Source: a virus
DNA: 20,391 bases
Strand: one strand, 5' to 3'
Virus record (IMG/VR): IMGVR_UViG_3300017530_000153
Span: 1 to 20,391 of that record
Shown: positions 6,038 to 14,805 of the stretch, piece by piece
Numbering within the stretch: position 1 is the first letter of the stretch
Layout of the letters: the number at the start of each line of letters is the position of its first letter
Position numbers and translations under genes: made by a program
The notes under the pieces: generated by a model
What the model saw: the letters and a program-made list of their open reading frames with translations, nothing else
What the model was told of the DNA's origin: nothing
Databases searched by the model: none

Positions 6038-8657
6038 GGAACTAGAACTAGTTATTATCGCTCGTGATCGGGCGAGTGCCACTCTTGCGCGTGTTGGAGG
6101 CGCCTTAGCTATCTTGGGAGCAGGAGCCTCACGTCTTGGTGCTAAAGGTGTAGGCCTTTTTGCTTCAGCTACGAAAGAGGCTATTGAATTTCGCCGTAAC
6201 ATAGCTCTAGCCTTCACTCAGGTTGAAGTCGCCGGAGCTACGTTTGATGACGTTCTTGAATTAGTCAGGGAGAGCGCTAAGAAAACGGCTGTCCCTATTG
6301 AGGAACTAACCGAGTCAACGTTCGACATCTTCTCTACTCTTACCCTAGACACTATGGGTCAGGCTAGCGAGCTTCTAGACGAGTTTGCTAAGTCAGCCGT
6401 TTCTGGTCAAGCTCCCATCAGGGATATTGGGCGGGCTACCATCGCCTGGCTTAACGCTCTGAACCTAGCTCCTACCGCTAAGAACGCGGCTCGTATTCTG
6501 GACATTCAATTTGAGCTGGTCCGCAAAGGTGCTGGTACGTATACCGAGTTCGCTACAGTTATGGGTAAAGCCATACCTCCGTTTGTTGCCGCTAACCAAA
6601 CTGCAGAAACTATGGCTGCTTCCCTAGCCTTTCTTACCAGAAACGGTCTTAGTGCAGCTGAGGCAGCTACCTCAGCCTCTAGGGCTGTGGAGCTGCTCTT
6701 CGGTCCTAAGGCTGTTGTAGGTCTTCGTAAAGTAGGAATCGAACTGGTCAATGAAGAAGGCAGATTCCGAAGTATAAGGGACATGATGACTGATATTGTT
6801 CCTTTGTTCCAGAAGCTAGACGATGCGGAAAGGAAACTTAAGTTCAAGGAGATCTTCGGACAGGGTAGGATTCAGGCTCGAAGGTTCTTTGATCTAATCC
6901 TAGCTGAAGGTAACTTTGAGGAGTTTCTCTTCCTGCTAGACGAGGTGGAGGCCTCGCCTGGAGCTGTAGCTGAAGCCTTTAAGATCATGATGGATCAGCC
7001 TGCTATCCAACTTGAAGTTTTAACAAACCGGTTTAGAGTCCTTAGGGATGAGATCGGTGATGTCTTTATACCCTTCCTGACTACTAGAGTCATCCCTGTG
7101 ATGGATAAGATCCTTAAGATCTGGGAGGACCTTGACGATATTCAGAGAGAGAATATCCTCAAGTGGTCCGCCTTTGCTACGATCTTCCTTACAGTAGGTG
7201 GCGCTTTAACAGGGATAGTGGGTGCTTTTATTCTGATCATAGCTCTGCTCAAAGTGTTCACCGGGTCCGCACTTATCGCCGGTATCGCAGCTGGGTCAGT
7301 TGCCCTAGTGATTAGTACTATAGCGGCGGCTATAGCACTAGCTATTATCGACTGGGATAAGTTTGTAGAAATCTTTGGTCCTTGGTGGGATAAGATTTTA
7401 GATAAGATGCAGCCTGTGGTTGACTGGCTTGAGCGGATCTGGCCTGCGGCTTGGGAGGGGGCTAAGGATGCTTACCAGTCGGCGTTAGACTGGTTCGAAG
7501 ACGATTGGCCTGTCATATGGGAGGGCTTCAAATCAGGGATCGAGGATTGGCTTGAGAACGATTGGCCGGTTATCTGGGGGAATGCTGAAACCGCTATTGG
7601 AGGGTTCGTAGCCTTCTTTGTCGACCTTTGGGATAACAAACTCAGGCAGCCGCTAATTGATTTCTGGGGCTGGATTGTAGAACGTTGGGATCTCATCTGG
7701 GGGGATCTTAAAGGCTTCTTTGAGGACTTTGTCAGCGCTGACTGGGGGCCCCTATGGGATGAGATTAAAGGGGAAGTCGAGGACGTACTCCCAGAGATAG
7801 AGGAGTTACTAATCTCTCTAGGCAGGTTGTTCATTGCGATCTTTGGTGTCATCGTAGCGGTTGTTGGGTTTATATGGAAGAACTTCGGCGATGAGATAAT
7901 CGAAAGTGTACGTATTTTAGTTAACATCATCGGAGGGTTTGCAGAATTCCTGTTGTTAACAGTTACAGGCTTTGCAGATATTATTACTGGGATCCTTACA
8001 TTAGATCCTGGTCTAGTACTTGCGGGAGCCGAAAAGCTCGATGAGGCCGTCGTTGTGGGTATTGTTACAACCTTCGAAACGATTAGAGATGAGGCCATAC
8101 TAACCAAAGACGTTATAGAGTCCGCTCTTAAAATACCAGGAGATCCCCTCGTTAGGAACCTCAAGGAAGGGGCTGGGGATCTAAACAGGTTCTTAGCCAC
8201 AGTAGATCGTAACGCGCTTGAAAAACTTTTAGGACCAGAAGACTTCAAGTTCCTTGAAGAGTTCCTAGGACCAGTAGATCGCAGCATACTTGACTTCCTC
8301 TTCCCAGAGAAGGTTAAGGAAGAGAAGGTGACTGCACTAAAACAAAGCGCCATAGATGACCTGAACAGGATACTAGACGAAGTAGAGCAATCCGTTCAGC
8401 CGAGGACTATTGAGTCCTTCATAAAGGTACGTATTATCCCACAGTTCTTGGAGGAAGACATTTTAAGCGGTTTAATGCCTTCACCGATACTATCCCAGTT
8501 CAATGCAGACACGGGTGGCCAGTTCGTTTCTAGAGAGAATCAGCCAGGTGGCAGGGTCAATATGAACATCGAGAATTTCAATACCAATGCTGACCCGGAA
8601 CAAGTAGCGTCAGATCTAGCTTGGCGTTTGAACGTAGGAAAGATAGGAGCTGAGTAA
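6021..8657 (+). CDS. Tail tape measure protein
   Basis: The longest gene of the virion block (878 residues), directly after the chaperone frames. It sets tail length and is threaded through the tail tube. The N-terminal 300 residues are helical, with an MPIEELTEST...TAIAWLNALN...AEAATSASRAVELLFGP pattern common to tape measure N-domains. Residues about 385-440 are strongly hydrophobic (membrane-spanning type). Residues about 455-575 are rich in Trp in repeated units, and another hydrophobic stretch lies at about 610-665. The start is GTG at 6021, overlapping the previous frame by 17 bases, with only a weak ribosome site, so coupling to the frameshift product is likely. By the usual rule of about 0.15 nm per residue, the tail would be near 130 nm (inference). 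Confidence 0.88.
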   Translation: MALATRELELVIIARDRASATLARVGGALAILGAGASRLGAKGVGLFASATKEAIEFRRNIALAFTQVEVAGATFDDVLELVRESAKKTAVPIEELTESTFDIFSTLTLDTMGQASELLDEFAKSAVSGQAPIRDIGRATIAWLNALNLAPTAKNAARILDIQFELVRKGAGTYTEFATVMGKAIPPFVAANQTAETMAASLAFLTRNGLSAAEAATSASRAVELLFGPKAVVGLRKVGIELVNEEGRFRSIRDMMTDIVPLFQKLDDAERKLKFKEIFGQGRIQARRFFDLILAEGNFEEFLFLLDEVEASPGAVAEAFKIMMDQPAIQLEVLTNRFRVLRDEIGDVFIPFLTTRVIPVMDKILKIWEDLDDIQRENILKWSAFATIFLTVGGALTGIVGAFILIIALLKVFTGSALIAGIAAGSVALVISTIAAAIALAIIDWDKFVEIFGPWWDKILDKMQPVVDWLERIWPAAWEGAKDAYQSALDWFEDDWPVIWEGFKSGIEDWLENDWPVIWGNAETAIGGFVAFFVDLWDNKLRQPLIDFWGWIVERWDLIWGDLKGFFEDFVSADWGPLWDEIKGEVEDVLPEIEELLISLGRLFIAIFGVIVAVVGFIWKNFGDEIIESVRILVNIIGGFAEFLLLTVTGFADIITGILTLDPGLVLAGAEKLDEAVVVGIVTTFETIRDEAILTKDVIESALKIPGDPLVRNLKEGAGDLNRFLATVDRNALEKLLGPEDFKFLEEFLGPVDRSILDFLFPEKVKEEKVTALKQSAIDDLNRILDEVEQSVQPRTIESFIKVRIIPQFLEEDILSGLMPSPILSQFNADTGGQFVSRENQPGGRVNMNIENFNTNADPEQVASDLAWRLNVGKIGAE
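7422..7604 (+). repeat. Trp-rich repeat units in the tape measure
   Basis: Three imperfect protein repeats begin at residues 468, 490 and 509 (DWLERIWPAAWEG, DWFEDDWPVIWEG, DWLENDWPVIWGN), spaced 22 then 19 residues apart. More loosely spaced Trp pairs follow to about residue 575. Such periodic aromatic repeats are known in tape measures. Confidence 0.6.
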
Positions 8658-9475
8658 TGCCGCTAACTGACTATCAGTTCCAATTTGTTCGTAACTTCGA
8701 GAATGGCGGCTCTGATACTCTCTTATTTGGAGAAGGTACTAACGTAGATGTTCTTCGTACTACGGGTCTCTTTGATCAAGCCATTCGTGACGGAGATCGA
8801 GCCTTTACTAGGTTTCACGGCGACGTTCCTGGTGACCACACTATCCGTCCTAAACAAGTCGAGTTCGACGTTGAAGTTAGAGGTGATCCTACTTTAACAG
8901 CATATTGGGACACTGTCTATGCTGCTGTGGAAACTCTGCTAGCACAGCCTGAGTATAACGTGCTTGATCAGCTAAACTTTAAGTTCCCTGATCAAGCAGA
9001 ACGGTTTATCCGGTGTAGGGTTGAGAGGAGGAACTACCAGCGGACCGCTCGAACTGAATACGGTTTAGCTCCTATACAGTTTATCCTGAAGGCGCAAGAC
9101 CCTAGAGAGTACGGTCCTGAAGCTGGAAGGAACACAAGCGGAGCTGTATCTGGCACCTTTAACGTTACTAATGCTGGGAACGCGAACGCGTACCCAATTC
9201 TAACCTTCACCTCAACCGGTGGTAATGCTACTCTGGTGAACAATACACATGGCCTGACCTTTGCTATGACTGCTCCTCCCGCAGGTACTGTGGTAGCCGA
9301 TATGGACCGATACATTCGAGGCGAGAAAGGTTTGATCGTATATCAGACAACGGTTAACCACTACGACAAATGGGATCAGCCTCGAAACCCCTTCGCCTTA
9401 GGTAGGGGTATTAACAGCTTAACACTAACCAACGCCACTGACGTAACTGTGCAGTGGTATGATACTTGGCTATAG
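8657..9475 (+). CDS. Distal tail (Dit-like) protein
   Basis: A 272-residue protein starting in a TAATG overlap with the tape measure stop, the classic place for a distal tail protein that forms the ring joining tube to tip. The N-terminal half (to about residue 150) has the DYQF...RNFENGG, FHGD.PGDHTIRPKQVEFDVEV and QDPREYGPE features of Dit-like proteins. The C-terminal half is a beta sandwich (SGTFNVTNAGNANAYPILTF) ending with FALGRGINSLTLTNATDVTVQWYDTWL, the typical last strand pair of this family. Some relatives carry an inserted galectin- or carbohydrate-binding domain; none is obvious here. Confidence 0.72.
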   Translation: MPLTDYQFQFVRNFENGGSDTLLFGEGTNVDVLRTTGLFDQAIRDGDRAFTRFHGDVPGDHTIRPKQVEFDVEVRGDPTLTAYWDTVYAAVETLLAQPEYNVLDQLNFKFPDQAERFIRCRVERRNYQRTARTEYGLAPIQFILKAQDPREYGPEAGRNTSGAVSGTFNVTNAGNANAYPILTFTSTGGNATLVNNTHGLTFAMTAPPAGTVVADMDRYIRGEKGLIVYQTTVNHYDKWDQPRNPFALGRGINSLTLTNATDVTVQWYDTWL

Positions 9476-9478
9476 ACC

Positions 9479-10588
9479 ATGCCTTTCTATGAAGTCGTAG
9501 CCTACGCTAGAACTCAGCAAGCTGCTGCTATACCTACCTTTGTCGAGTTGGGACATATCTTCTCTGTGGCGGGTTCTAGAGGAGGGGGAGAGTCTCAGGA
9601 GTCAGGCGGACTTGCCTGGTCTAAGGAGCTGTATGGCGACGGCTTGATATCTGTATCTACCCTCCCCGAACAGCTAAACGACGACATCGGAGCACGTCTT
9701 AGAGACATGACAAATAAGCCGACAGAGTTAGGAATCTTCAGAGATGGAGTTCTTATGCAACGAGGTCCGCTTATTGCCTGGCAGGTGGAAGGCGAAACGC
9801 TAGTCCTTCACGCTCGAGGGCTTGCTTACTACATGCGCTATATGTTTGTGACTTCTGATCTGACCCTAAGTCAAGATCAGGCCTTTATTGCTCGAGATCT
9901 GATTGATCATCATCAGAATAAGAGCTACGGCAACTTCGGTCTTGTTACGTCCGGGATAACTTCACATAGCCAGAACCGTGCTCGGGAGTACAAGGCAGGC
10001 GAGCAAATAAACATATACGAGGAGATTCGTGATCTGGGTGAAATAGACAACGGCTTCGATATGGTTGTAAACCCAGTGACCAGAAACGTTGTTCTTACTA
10101 GCCCGTCTAAAGGTGCAGCCAAGCCAGCTTCTATTCTGGATAACAGGGTTATTGTTTCTCCAAACCTATCGTCAGTAGTAACAGCAGGACGGTTTGGCTC
10201 TGCTGCCTTTACTGCAGGAGTTGACTCAGCAGGAGCTCTCCAAACGGCTATTGTAGAGAACGCTGCTGTTAAGCAGAATTTCGGTCTAGCCTACGTTGCT
10301 AGAGCGGTACCAGGTATCGATAGTACTAGCGATCTGACCGATATAGCTACTCGGACGAGTGAGATTACCGGAGTGGAGTTATTTACGCCCAACAAGAAGT
10401 ACTTCTCCGCTACTGGCATAAGTGTTGACGACTTTGATATTGGCGATACCATCACCTTCGATTACGATGCTGGATTTGGCCGACTAGTAATTAACACTCG
10501 TGTTAAAAATATGTTCATCTCGGTTACAGCCGGCAACCTGGAGCTCCTAACACTTGAATTTGTAGAACCGGTTGGTGCGCAAATATGA
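9479..10588 (+). CDS. Tail hub / Tal-like minor tail protein
   Basis: A 369-residue protein after the Dit-like gene, in the position of the tail hub or tail-associated protein that closes the tail tip. The pattern resembles the ReqiPepy6 Gp37-like family of actinobacterial phage minor tail proteins: an N-terminal beta domain with LGIFRDGVLMQRGPLIAWQVEGETLVLHARGL (about 81-113), a helical insert with an ARDLIDHHQN segment, then IDNGFDMVVNPVTRNVVLTSP and a C-terminal domain with a long strand-rich region. No peptidase or glycosidase motif is visible. It ends in an ATGA overlap with the first of three paralogous genes. The family call is from memory of typical patterns, so treat it as probable. 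Confidence 0.6.
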   Translation: MPFYEVVAYARTQQAAAIPTFVELGHIFSVAGSRGGGESQESGGLAWSKELYGDGLISVSTLPEQLNDDIGARLRDMTNKPTELGIFRDGVLMQRGPLIAWQVEGETLVLHARGLAYYMRYMFVTSDLTLSQDQAFIARDLIDHHQNKSYGNFGLVTSGITSHSQNRAREYKAGEQINIYEEIRDLGEIDNGFDMVVNPVTRNVVLTSPSKGAAKPASILDNRVIVSPNLSSVVTAGRFGSAAFTAGVDSAGALQTAIVENAAVKQNFGLAYVARAVPGIDSTSDLTDIATRTSEITGVELFTPNKKYFSATGISVDDFDIGDTITFDYDAGFGRLVINTRVKNMFISVTAGNLELLTLEFVEPVGAQI

Positions 10589-11373
10589 CCACCTTTACTA
10601 ACAGCGAGCATGAGGTTAGTCGACGGCGAGATGTAGACGACCTCGAACATGCCGTTCGGCCTGACCACGTTCACCGCAGACGGCTACCTATACCCTGTAC
10701 CGAACCTCGTATACTCGGAAACTTACTAACCGACCCTGGATTTGAGAGCATCTTAGCAGACACTGGTGGAGGGTCTGAAGGTGACGAAATCTCAACCTTT
10801 GCGTACTTTTACGATTACTTTCTGTTTGGCAATGTTGGGCTTTCTGGTTCATATCAATACTGGCGCGATAAGGCTTTTGCACCGTTTAACCATTGGACTC
10901 AGTCTGATGGTGGGGGCTCTCCTTCTCCTAGTAGTGATAGGGTGCATGTGTCAACTAGCAATCCGAGAACGGGTGCCTACCACGTGCGCTGGGGGAGCAA
11001 TGCGGCGTTTGGAGACGTTGTCTTCAGTCAGCAACAACTGTGCACTTTAGGCGACCCTGCAAGTGCTGACCTTACCGGACAGTGGGGAGGCCAATATTCA
11101 GCTCGAGTCGACCCAGGTGATACTGTTACTTGGGGAGCCTTTTTAGAGGCCTCCACTGGAACGAATACCGTACGAATCCGCGCTAGTTATTGGAAGCAAG
11201 ATCAATCAAGCGCAGCCGATTTTTTCCCTGATTACACTATAGGTACAACCTATGCATATCGTGAGTTAGTGACCGTTGCACCGGCCGATGCCTACTACGT
11301 TGTTGTTTCCATACAGTTACGAACCTTTATAACTAGTCTTGACGCCGACGACTTCGTATTTACAATAACATGA
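10585..11373 (+). CDS. Tail tip/fibre paralogue 1, predicted carbohydrate-binding-like
   Basis: First of three tandem related genes, 262 residues, starting in an ATGA overlap with the hub gene. The N-terminus has basic and acidic residues, then VHRRR...CTEP.ILGNLLTDPGFE (about 30-54), a motif shared by all three copies. The rest is beta-rich, with PGDTVTWGAFLEA (about 176-188) and a last strand DADDFVFTI, as in galactose-binding-like (CBM) sandwiches. The N-terminal motif probably attaches the protein to a common platform while the sandwich faces outward for receptor contact (inference). This copy is the most diverged, with LGNLL where the others have LSANIL. Confidence 0.55.
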   Translation: MTTFTNSEHEVSRRRDVDDLEHAVRPDHVHRRRLPIPCTEPRILGNLLTDPGFESILADTGGGSEGDEISTFAYFYDYFLFGNVGLSGSYQYWRDKAFAPFNHWTQSDGGGSPSPSSDRVHVSTSNPRTGAYHVRWGSNAAFGDVVFSQQQLCTLGDPASADLTGQWGGQYSARVDPGDTVTWGAFLEASTGTNTVRIRASYWKQDQSSAADFFPDYTIGTTYAYRELVTVAPADAYYVVVSIQLRTFITSLDADDFVFTIT

Positions 11374-12185
11374 GCTACACTAGACCTGATCGTACTATCG
11401 AACCCTTTCGTGATCTGAGTATCGAGGGGTTTGGTAAGCGTGCGCACTCTCATAAAAGAACTGCAAATGTCGCGCCCTGTGTGGATCCGATAAGAGTCCT
11501 CTCGGCTAATATACTTAAGGATCCGGGGTTTGAACAGCAAACGGCTGTTTTCGGTACAGGACCTAACCTAGCTAACGATATACCTCACTCAACTATAGCC
11601 GCTAGTAATATCCCACTTAGGTGGGTGGACCCAAGCGATACTGATAGTACTAACGATCCAGAAGCTGGCAGGTCTACCTACTGGATGCAGGACTACACCC
11701 AGAAACTGGACGTGCGTTGGCAAACTTCAGCCGTAAGCCCTCGCTCTGGAACTAGACACGCTCGTAAGTTAATGGAGTCGCGAACCGTTTCTAACGGAGC
11801 AGGTCTTGATGACGGAATAATGTTTGCCGATCAGATTACTAGGTGCGAGGCTCCAATTGCTACTGGACAGGAGTTGGCTACAGCAGCTGTACTACCAGGT
11901 GACATTGTTACCTGGTCGTTTTACATGGCAGCTGATGTTCTGACCGCTTCGCCGCTTGTACACTTACAGATGAATGCCTTAGCGGCAGACTGGTCAAACA
12001 CTCTCTCAAACGCCTTCTGGGAGATCTTAAATCTAAACCTGACTGCCTCTTACGCTCAGTATTCACTTCAAGCTGTAATGCCTGCTGGAGCAGGGTGGGT
12101 ACAATGTTGGGCAGCTCCTGATCACACAACAGGAGTGGTAGCTACAACCGTTGATATGGACGACGCGGTGGTGAGTATAGCATGA
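11370..12185 (+). CDS. Tail tip/fibre paralogue 2, predicted carbohydrate-binding-like
   Basis: Second of the tandem set, 271 residues, linked by ATGA overlaps at both ends. The N-terminal region carries the shared signature: Pro-Asp-Arg opening, RDL, KRAHSHKR, Cys36, then RVLSANILKDPGFE (to about 54). The C-terminal part aligns with its neighbours at PGDIVTWSFYMAAD and at the final MDDAVVSIA strand. The middle is variable, consistent with a surface under selection for new receptors. It is the longest of the three. No enzymatic motif is visible. Confidence 0.55.
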   Translation: MSYTRPDRTIEPFRDLSIEGFGKRAHSHKRTANVAPCVDPIRVLSANILKDPGFEQQTAVFGTGPNLANDIPHSTIAASNIPLRWVDPSDTDSTNDPEAGRSTYWMQDYTQKLDVRWQTSAVSPRSGTRHARKLMESRTVSNGAGLDDGIMFADQITRCEAPIATGQELATAAVLPGDIVTWSFYMAADVLTASPLVHLQMNALAADWSNTLSNAFWEILNLNLTASYAQYSLQAVMPAGAGWVQCWAAPDHTTGVVATTVDMDDAVVSIA

Positions 12186-12895
12186 CCTCCTACCTAGTAC
12201 CCGATAGGGCAACAGGACGAGTTCGTGACTTAGACCTAGATAGTCACGTTAAGCGTTCGCACTCACACCGCGAACGGCTCATCGTCGAGTGCACAGAACC
12301 TCTCGTATTAAGTGCCAATATACTTCGGGATCCCGGATTTGAACTAATGCAAGGACTAACTGGAAAGACTGAGATCCCTGAGCTCAACCTCCTCTGGTCC
12401 ACTCTTACTTGGCAGGACTCCGCAGTAGCACCTGCTACTGTTGGCTGGGCAAACCAAGCATATACAAACGCAGCGTTTTGGGATCTTTCATCTGTAGGAC
12501 CAGAAACAGGAACCTGGTCAGCACGAATAGATGGCACAACAGGCACATCAACATCAACTGAGTTGGCTGTGATTGGTCTAAACGGTTGTGGTGACGGTGA
12601 TTTTTATTCGGGGAGGTGTGCTCCGAGTAACTTCACTCGTGCAGCCTGTCGTGCTATTGTGGATTCTACTGCTGGTACTCCATACCTGGATATCAATATG
12701 GAATGGTGGAGAGAGGATGGCTCGTTTATCGACTCAGCAGACTTACTTAATGCACCTCTTACAACCAGCTATGCTACCTATCAAACGTCCGGAGTTGCTC
12801 CTGCTGAATCGTACTTCCTTCGAGTTTACTACTCTGTAGCTAACGAGACAAACAGAATTATCTACCTAGACAACGCCGTCTTAGAGGTCACATGA
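12182..12895 (+). CDS. Tail tip/fibre paralogue 3, predicted carbohydrate-binding-like
   Basis: Third of the tandem set, 237 residues, again with ATGA overlaps at both ends. It shares with copy 2 the opening PDR, RDL, KRSHSHR, CTEP and VLSANILRDPGFE. The C-terminal half resembles carbohydrate-binding sandwiches best of the three: ETGTWSARIDGTTG, a LDINMEWWREDGSFID strand pair, YATYQTSGVAPAESYFLRVYY, and a closing RIIYLDNAVLEVT, close to the end of CBM4/9-type domains. It probably binds a host surface sugar, alone or with its paralogues (inference). Confidence 0.58.
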   Translation: MTSYLVPDRATGRVRDLDLDSHVKRSHSHRERLIVECTEPLVLSANILRDPGFELMQGLTGKTEIPELNLLWSTLTWQDSAVAPATVGWANQAYTNAAFWDLSSVGPETGTWSARIDGTTGTSTSTELAVIGLNGCGDGDFYSGRCAPSNFTRAACRAIVDSTAGTPYLDINMEWWREDGSFIDSADLLNAPLTTSYATYQTSGVAPAESYFLRVYYSVANETNRIIYLDNAVLEVT

Positions 12896-13401
12896 CTGTT
12901 ATTAAGCTGACCTCGAAACTTTCTACCACTACGATTGTCAATACCGTAACGGAGACTGACCTAGTTAACTTTGACGTTCCTGCGAACGCACTTGAATTTG
13001 CTGAACACTCGCTTAGAATCGTAGCTGCAGGAGAACTCCTAAACAACTCTGGAGGCGCTGATACTGTTACCTTCAGAGTTAAGTTAGGAGCGACCACCCT
13101 ACTAGCTACAGCGGCCTTATCATTCAACGCTAGTGCGAATCGTCGTAAGTGGTATATGGAGATCGATATTCTTTCGGCAGCTGCCGGTGCACAGAGAGTC
13201 ACGGGTATCCTTCAGATCTCGAACGCCGATACTGATAGCTTTGCTGGACACGGTACTGATGGCGCAGCTGCTACCGGCTACGGTACAGGTGCTGAAGTAA
13301 CTTCAGCCGCACTAACTTTTGTAATAACCGGACAATTAGGAACTGCCAACGCCCTTTTGGAGGTGACCTGCACTATGGCACAAATTGAATTCGTTAGATG
13401 A
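12892..13401 (+). CDS. Beta-rich tail or fibre protein, unknown
   Basis: A 169-residue protein of short beta strands separated by Gly/Asn/Ser turns, starting in an ATGA overlap with the third paralogue. The LRIVAAGELLNNSGGADTVTFRVKLGATTLLATAALSF region (two strands each side of a Gly turn) resembles jelly-roll domains at the ends of phage fibres and baseplate proteins. It has no signal peptide or membrane helix. The position between the tail tip genes and the lysis genes fits a fibre or head-fibre type protein, but I cannot name a family. Confidence 0.5.
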   Translation: MTVIKLTSKLSTTTIVNTVTETDLVNFDVPANALEFAEHSLRIVAAGELLNNSGGADTVTFRVKLGATTLLATAALSFNASANRRKWYMEIDILSAAAGAQRVTGILQISNADTDSFAGHGTDGAAATGYGTGAEVTSAALTFVITGQLGTANALLEVTCTMAQIEFVR

Positions 13402-13661
13402 TGACCGATAACTCTTTTACGGAAAAGGACCGTCAGCTGTTGAAGGCTACGCACGAACAGCTCCAAGGGATCAACGGATCCGTAAAGCGGCACGACGAAG
13501 AGATCTTCGGCTGTCCAGACCACAGTACTGTAGGGTTGATACAGGATGTAACCGAGCTACAATCATTAGCCTTGCAAGCTAGGACGGCTGTCAGAGTGGT
13601 CGTAGCTCTAATAGCGTTAGTAGGCATCACTAACATCTTAATCCTATTCAGAGGAGGTTAA
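13398..13661 (+). CDS. XhlA-like lysis-associated membrane protein
   Basis: An 87-residue protein with an N-terminal coiled-coil-like soluble part and a single C-terminal membrane segment (about 65-84). It ends in a short Arg-Gly-Gly tail. This layout matches XhlA-type hemolysin/holin accessory proteins, which sit before the endolysin in many Gram-positive phages and help permeabilise the membrane. The start is the ATG at 13398 in an ATGA overlap; a second ATG at 13401 is equally possible. GAGGAGG at its 3' end is the ribosome site for the endolysin, which begins right after the TAA. Confidence 0.6.
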   Translation: MMTDNSFTEKDRQLLKATHEQLQGINGSVKRHDEEIFGCPDHSTVGLIQDVTELQSLALQARTAVRVVVALIALVGITNILILFRGG

Positions 13662-14387
13662 ATGGCAAGTTCAGCTACGAAACGAATATGGTACGCGAAA
13701 TACGCGTGCCAAAAGTCTGGACCTTTTCCTTGGATCGAAATACTAGGAAAAGATAAGCGCAAAGTTACCCCTGTGGCTATTGAGGCCTTCACAGCTTTCG
13801 ACCAAGCCTTAGCTAGAACGGAGTACGACGCCAGGGTTGTAGGCACCTATAACTGTAGGGCTATCACTGGAGGTCGTAAGCTAAGTCTGCATGCCTATGG
13901 TATAGCAGTAGATCTAGATCCTTACAGCTTTGGTAACCCTTACTATGGACGATCACATCCTAAAGGGTGGAAGTTCTCTTGGTCTGAAACTAAGTTTACT
14001 CCTAACCAAGTTCAGTCCGTTGAAGCGATCCGAACTAACAGTGGCAAGAAGGTCTGGCTGTGGGGAGGCCGTTGGAATACCATCAAGGACTACATGCATT
14101 GGGAACTTGATGTTCCTCCCAAAGACCTAGAGACCGGAATAAATTGGAAAACAGTGCCCGGAGGTGGTACATTGGCATTCTTAAGCGAAGAGGCACAGAA
14201 GTTCTTCGAGGCTACTTTTCAGGATATGAAGGCGGAGCTCGACCCCAAAACCAGTAAGGAATGGGGAACCGTACTGATCGAGGACTACCGAGATCGGAAA
14301 GCAAATCCTAATGGAGGGCTGACCGAAGAAGAGCTTGACGAACGTTATGTTCGTCGAGGCATCCAACAGACACTGACCTTCAAGTAA
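13662..14387 (+). CDS. Endolysin, M15 family zinc peptidase
   Basis: A 241-residue lysin of peptidase family M15 (VanY/L-alanyl-D-glutamate peptidase type), which cleaves peptide bonds in cell-wall peptidoglycan at the end of infection. The key motifs are SLHAYGIAVDLDP (His77, Asp84, zinc ligands) and HWEL (His146, third ligand), with CRAITGGRKLS just before the first motif, as in phage members. The catalytic core is about residues 30-150. The last 90 residues are helical and charged, end in GGLTEEELDERYVRRG, and may bind the wall or oligomerise; no known wall-binding repeat is visible. No signal peptide is present, so export depends on the holin. GAGGAGG at 13651-13657 is a strong ribosome site. 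Confidence 0.88.
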   Translation: MASSATKRIWYAKYACQKSGPFPWIEILGKDKRKVTPVAIEAFTAFDQALARTEYDARVVGTYNCRAITGGRKLSLHAYGIAVDLDPYSFGNPYYGRSHPKGWKFSWSETKFTPNQVQSVEAIRTNSGKKVWLWGGRWNTIKDYMHWELDVPPKDLETGINWKTVPGGGTLAFLSEEAQKFFEATFQDMKAELDPKTSKEWGTVLIEDYRDRKANPNGGLTEEELDERYVRRGIQQTLTFK

Positions 14388-14397
14388 AGGAGAAGGA

Positions 14398-14700
14398 ATG
14401 GAACTGGACATTGTAGCAATTTCCGTTATCGTAGGATCACTCCTACCTCTAGTTATATCCCTAGTTAAGGGAGCCAACATGACTAGGGGGGTCAAGCAAG
14501 TTGTTTCCCTTCTAGTAGCAGGCGTAGCTGCCTTTGTCACCGTGTGGGCAGATGCAGGGTGGGCGTTTAATTCCGCCTTCGTCACTAACGCGCTTGGTAG
14601 CTTCGGAGCTATCTTCGCACTGGCTCAGACCACCTATACTGGCTTCTGGGAAGACCGTGCCGTAGAGGTTCGTCTATCCAACCTAGGGTCCAATATCTAG
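14398..14700 (+). CDS. Holin
   Basis: A 100-residue membrane protein with three likely membrane segments (about 5-23, 34-51 and 59-78), a small charged loop (KGANMTRGVKQ) and a short charged C-terminus with Glu/Asp/Arg. This is typical of class I-like holins that form the membrane hole for the endolysin. The ATG at 14398 has AAGGAGAAGG just upstream. It lies after the endolysin and is the last gene of the rightward block, followed within about 35 bases by the first of the intergenic hairpins. It resembles holins of actinobacterial phages, but the call rests mainly on topology and place. Confidence 0.78.
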   Translation: MELDIVAISVIVGSLLPLVISLVKGANMTRGVKQVVSLLVAGVAAFVTVWADAGWAFNSAFVTNALGSFGAIFALAQTTYTGFWEDRAVEVRLSNLGSNI

Positions 14701-14703
14701 TAC

Positions 14704-14728
14704 TCGATAACTAGCAGCTAGTTATCGA
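14704..14728. repeat. Perfect inverted repeat, 11-base arms
   Basis: TCGATAACTAG (14704-14714) and CTAGTTATCGA (14718-14728) are perfect complements around a 3-base loop (CAG), starting four bases after the holin stop. Neither strand has a T tract directly downstream, so it is not a standard intrinsic terminator. It could protect mRNA 3' ends, stabilise a transcript or bind a dimeric protein. Confidence 0.75.
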
Positions 14729-14733
14729 AAAGA

Positions 14734-14791
14734 GTTGAGCCCGCTCCCTGGCCTCCTAGAGCGTGGTCGCCGTCAGTGAAGCGGGCTCAAC
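14734..14791. terminator. Bidirectional terminator between convergent blocks
   Basis: GTTGAGCCCGCT (14734-14745) pairs perfectly with AGCGGGCTCAAC (14780-14791), a GC-rich 12-base stem enclosing a 34-base loop. On the plus strand the stem is followed by ATTTTAAC. On the minus strand it is followed by TCTTTTCG. Both directions therefore have a short T run, consistent with stopping both convergent transcripts. The large loop is unusual for an intrinsic terminator, and the T runs are short. Confidence 0.6.
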
Positions 14792-14805
14792 ATTTTAACC
14801 TAGTT

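Noticed and set aside
7472-8353. Long (293-codon) minus-strand open frame inside the tape measure gene
   Set aside because: Serine/threonine-rich with no ribosome site, no coupling and no family pattern. It is antisense to a clear coding gene and best explained by that gene's codon use.
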